A stretch of DNA of 7,494 nt, from assembly GCA_937916035.1 (NCBI GenBank), contig CALGIH010000144.1, forward strand, positions 1-7,494. The letters run 5' to 3'. The DNA is from an uncultured Lacinutrix sp. (lineage in GTDB: Bacteria; Bacteroidota; Bacteroidia; Flavobacteriales; Flavobacteriaceae). The translations under genes were made by a program, and so were the position numbers. Shown here piece by piece: positions 5,661 through 7,494 of the stretch. Below the pieces are notes generated by a model. It was not told the origin of the DNA. It was given only the letters and a program-made list of their open reading frames with translations, and made no database searches. Each line of letters begins with the position of its first letter. The stretch's first letter is position 1.

Positions 5661-6817
5661 TCATTTGAGCTCATTTCAGTAATGAGGTTTTCCATCATGT
5701 TCATGCCTTTTACCAGTTCCTCTTTGTCAATAAACTCATTTGCTCTATGTGCTTGTTCAATGGATCCTGGACCACATATGGCAGATTGAAATCCTTCGGC
5801 AGCAAATTGGCCAGCTTCTGCAGCATAGGCTACAGTATTTAGTTTTGTTTTCCCTGAAATACGTTTTACTAAACCTACCACATCGTCAGTTTCCTTGGTG
5901 TCAAGATGCACTACAGAAGGATGATTCTCTTTAGTGAAGATTTTAAAACCAGGAAATATTTTGTGCAATTCTTGTTCACGTTGTCTGCAATAGGTTTCAA
6001 ATTCTTCAACTATTGTAAAAGGATCATCCATTGGAATGGTTCGTAAATCCCAATAAAAATGTGCTTTATCGGCAATCACATTTGGCGCAATGCCTCCATT
6101 AACCAAACCAATATGAATGGAGGAGTGAGGAGGATGAAAACGTTCATCTATTCTTCCATCATCAATTAATTGATTCATTCTATTCTCGAGCCACAATATT
6201 AATAGCATAGCTTCATGAATGGCGCTTACTTCTTGTTTGATTCTGCTGCTATGTCCTGCGGAACCATTCACGTAGGTTTCTAGAATGTAAATTCCTTTTT
6301 GACCAACAACAGGTTCCATTAGTGAAGGCTCACCAATAATAGCATACTTTGGTGTTTCGGTGTAAAATGTTTTAATATGTTGTGCCAATTCAGGTGCAGC
6401 CAAACAACCAACTTCTTCATCGTAAGAAAAGGCGAAATAGAGCGGTTTTTTTAAATCGGCTTTGACCATATTTGGCAGTGCTGCTAAGCAACATGCTACA
6501 AAACCTTTCATATCACACGAGCCTCTTGCGTATAGTTTACCATCACCTTTGTCAATGAGTTCAAAAGGATTAGTGTCCCATTCTTGACCTTTAACAGGAA
6601 CCACATCTGTATGACCAGAGAGAATTACGCCTCCATCAACAGCAGGACCAATTCTGCAATGTAAGGATGCTTTGTTTCCTTCTTTATTTGGAACTAAGGT
6701 AGTTGCGATGTTATGAGATTCAATATACTCTTTAATCCAATGAATGATGCTCATATTACTTTCGCCACCAAGTACTGGAAAGGCTACTAGTTTTGCTAAA
6801 ATGGTTTCTACTGTCAT
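5651..6817 (-). CDS. argE: M20-family metallo-deacetylase, acetylornithine deacetylase (ArgE) type
   Basis: Cytosolic two-zinc amidohydrolase. ArgE removes acetate from N2-acetylornithine to give ornithine; relatives act on N-succinyl or other N-acyl amino acids. The 388 residues match family length. Metal and catalytic residues are all present: His69 and Asp71 (SGHTDVVP), bridging Asp102 (RGSCDMKGF), Glu134-Glu135 (DEEVGC; general base and metal ligand), Glu163 (IGEPS) and His357 (GPGSIEQAHRANEFI). The dimerisation lid starts near GSAGHSSR. The motif style resembles proteobacterial ArgE, which may hint at transfer; this is from memory only. It starts 9 bp after the carrier gene, so the two are almost certainly one transcript. 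That pairing suggests scavenging of an N-acyl amino acid or peptide-like substrate as an alternative to arginine synthesis, and no other arg gene is in view. The fold and chemistry are sure; the exact substrate is not. Confidence 0.85.
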   Translation of the reverse strand: MTVETILAKLVAFPVLGGESNMSIIHWIKEYIESHNIATTLVPNKEGNKASLHCRIGPAVDGGVILSGHTDVVPVKGQEWDTNPFELIDKGDGKLYARGSCDMKGFVACCLAALPNMVKADLKKPLYFAFSYDEEVGCLAAPELAQHIKTFYTETPKYAIIGEPSLMEPVVGQKGIYILETYVNGSAGHSSRIKQEVSAIHEAMLLILWLENRMNQLIDDGRIDERFHPPHSSIHIGLVNGGIAPNVIADKAHFYWDLRTIPMDDPFTIVEEFETYCRQREQELHKIFPGFKIFTKENHPSVVHLDTKETDDVVGLVKRISGKTKLNTVAYAAEAGQFAAEGFQSAICGPGSIEQAHRANEFIDKEELVKGMNMMENLITEMSSNEFQ

Positions 6818-6826
6818 ATTATTTTG

Positions 6827-7494
6827 TTAACTATAATTTGTTGCTACTGCAATGATAAGTGCTATAAATGAGATTCCTAATAAAGTGATTAATACAGGGA
6901 AAATAAATCGAATCCATCGGTCAATTGGTACGCGACACATGCTCAACATCGCGATTAATCCTCCTAATGTTGGATTTATTAAATTTGATAAACCGTCACC
7001 AATTTGAAAAGCTAAGATGGTGATTTGTCTTGTTAGACCAAGCGATTCACCAAGCGGCAACATAACAGGTAAGGTTGCTAGTGCTTGACCACTTCCAGAA
7101 GGAATAAAAAAGTTAATAACCGTTTGTGATATGGACATACTTATAGCAGATGCATACAAGGGTAAATCTTTGAGTGTTAAGGCTAAATTATATGAAATAG
7201 TGTCGCCTATATTTCCCATTTCCATAAGTACTTTAATAGAGGTTGCATAACCAACCATGAAAGCTCCTGGAGCTGCAAAAGCTACTGCTTTTAAAACTGT
7301 TTCACTCATGGTGTTGGAATCCATTCTAGAAACAATTCCGCAGAGTAGAGCCACCATTAAAAAAACAGCGGATAGTTCATTTAAGTACCAATTAAGATTG
7401 AATACACCATACAAAATAACCATAAGGCCCATTATGAAAATGGAGATTATCATCCAATTATTAACAGAAACTTTATAGTCTTGAATGGGTTTTG
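6827..7494 (-). CDS. YfcC/DcuC-type membrane carrier, C-terminal part
   Basis: Inner-membrane secondary transporter of the DcuC/YfcC/AbgT-like group (C4-dicarboxylate, amino-acid or peptide-like substrates). An ATG at 7451-7453 is in frame, but the frame stays open upstream to the right edge (KPIQDYKVSVNNW before that Met), so the true start is outside the window; the family is usually about 450-500 residues and about 221 are seen here. Numbering from that Met, hydrophobic segments lie near 1-18, 27-42, 55-73, 98-116, 123-135, 144-168 and 181-204. Signature motifs are NFFIPSGSGQA (114-124) and QIGDGLSNLINPT (150-162), the two hairpin-like substrate-site motifs of this group. It ends 9 bp before the ArgE-type gene. 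AbgT-type carriers are known next to M20 hydrolases, so joint uptake and cleavage is plausible. The substrate is unknown. Confidence 0.85.
   Translation of the reverse strand, partial: KPIQDYKVSVNNWMIISIFIMGLMVILYGVFNLNWYLNELSAVFLMVALLCGIVSRMDSNTMSETVLKAVAFAAPGAFMVGYATSIKVLMEMGNIGDTISYNLALTLKDLPLYASAISMSISQTVINFFIPSGSGQALATLPVMLPLGESLGLTRQITILAFQIGDGLSNLINPTLGGLIAMLSMCRVPIDRWIRFIFPVLITLLGISFIALIIAVATNYS

Noticed and set aside
6827..7453. Complete 208-residue carrier starting at the ATG at 7451-7453
   Set aside because: The frame is open to the window edge upstream and the protein would be less than half the family length, so the ATG is internal.

Overview
The window looks like a housekeeping stretch of a low-GC Flavobacteriaceae (Bacteroidota) chromosome. 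The evidence is AT-rich sequence, weak or absent Shine-Dalgarno sequences, flavobacterial-type RelA/SpoT and Fur-like proteins, and the gene order rel/spoT - fur-like - purA - ostA-like, which I recall as common in that family. I cannot name a genus. Every gene I accept lies on the minus strand, so transcription runs from the right edge (7494) to the left edge (1). I see no RNA genes, mobile elements, CRISPR array or convincing rho-independent terminator.

In transcription order: (1) the C-terminal part of a YfcC/DcuC-type membrane carrier that runs off the right edge; (2) after a 9-bp gap, an M20-family deacetylase of the ArgE type; (3) after a 77-bp gap containing a 9-bp inverted repeat, a 75-residue protein made of two DnaJ-like CxxCxGxG zinc-finger modules; (4) after a 108-bp gap, a bifunctional (p)ppGpp synthetase/hydrolase; (5) 27 bp later a Fur-family regulator; (6) 7 bp later purA, adenylosuccinate synthetase; (7) after a 95-bp gap an OstA/LptA-like envelope protein. 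The reading frame of (7) is broken by one in-frame TAA and then stays open to the left edge.

Functionally there are two blocks. The carrier and deacetylase form a tight pair that suggests uptake and hydrolysis of an N-acylated amino acid or a similar compound, or simply arginine metabolism. The spoT - fur-like - purA block is a likely operon joining stringent-response alarmone metabolism, a metal-type regulator and the GTP-consuming branch step of AMP synthesis; in other bacteria PurA is inhibited by ppGpp.

The points most worth a second look are the nonsense codon in the ostA-like gene, the tandem zinc-module miniprotein, the 17-bp 7-1-7-type palindrome just before the Fur-like gene, and that regulator's loss of the structural-zinc cysteines. 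I found no clear new multi-gene system. Most of the window is conserved core genome.
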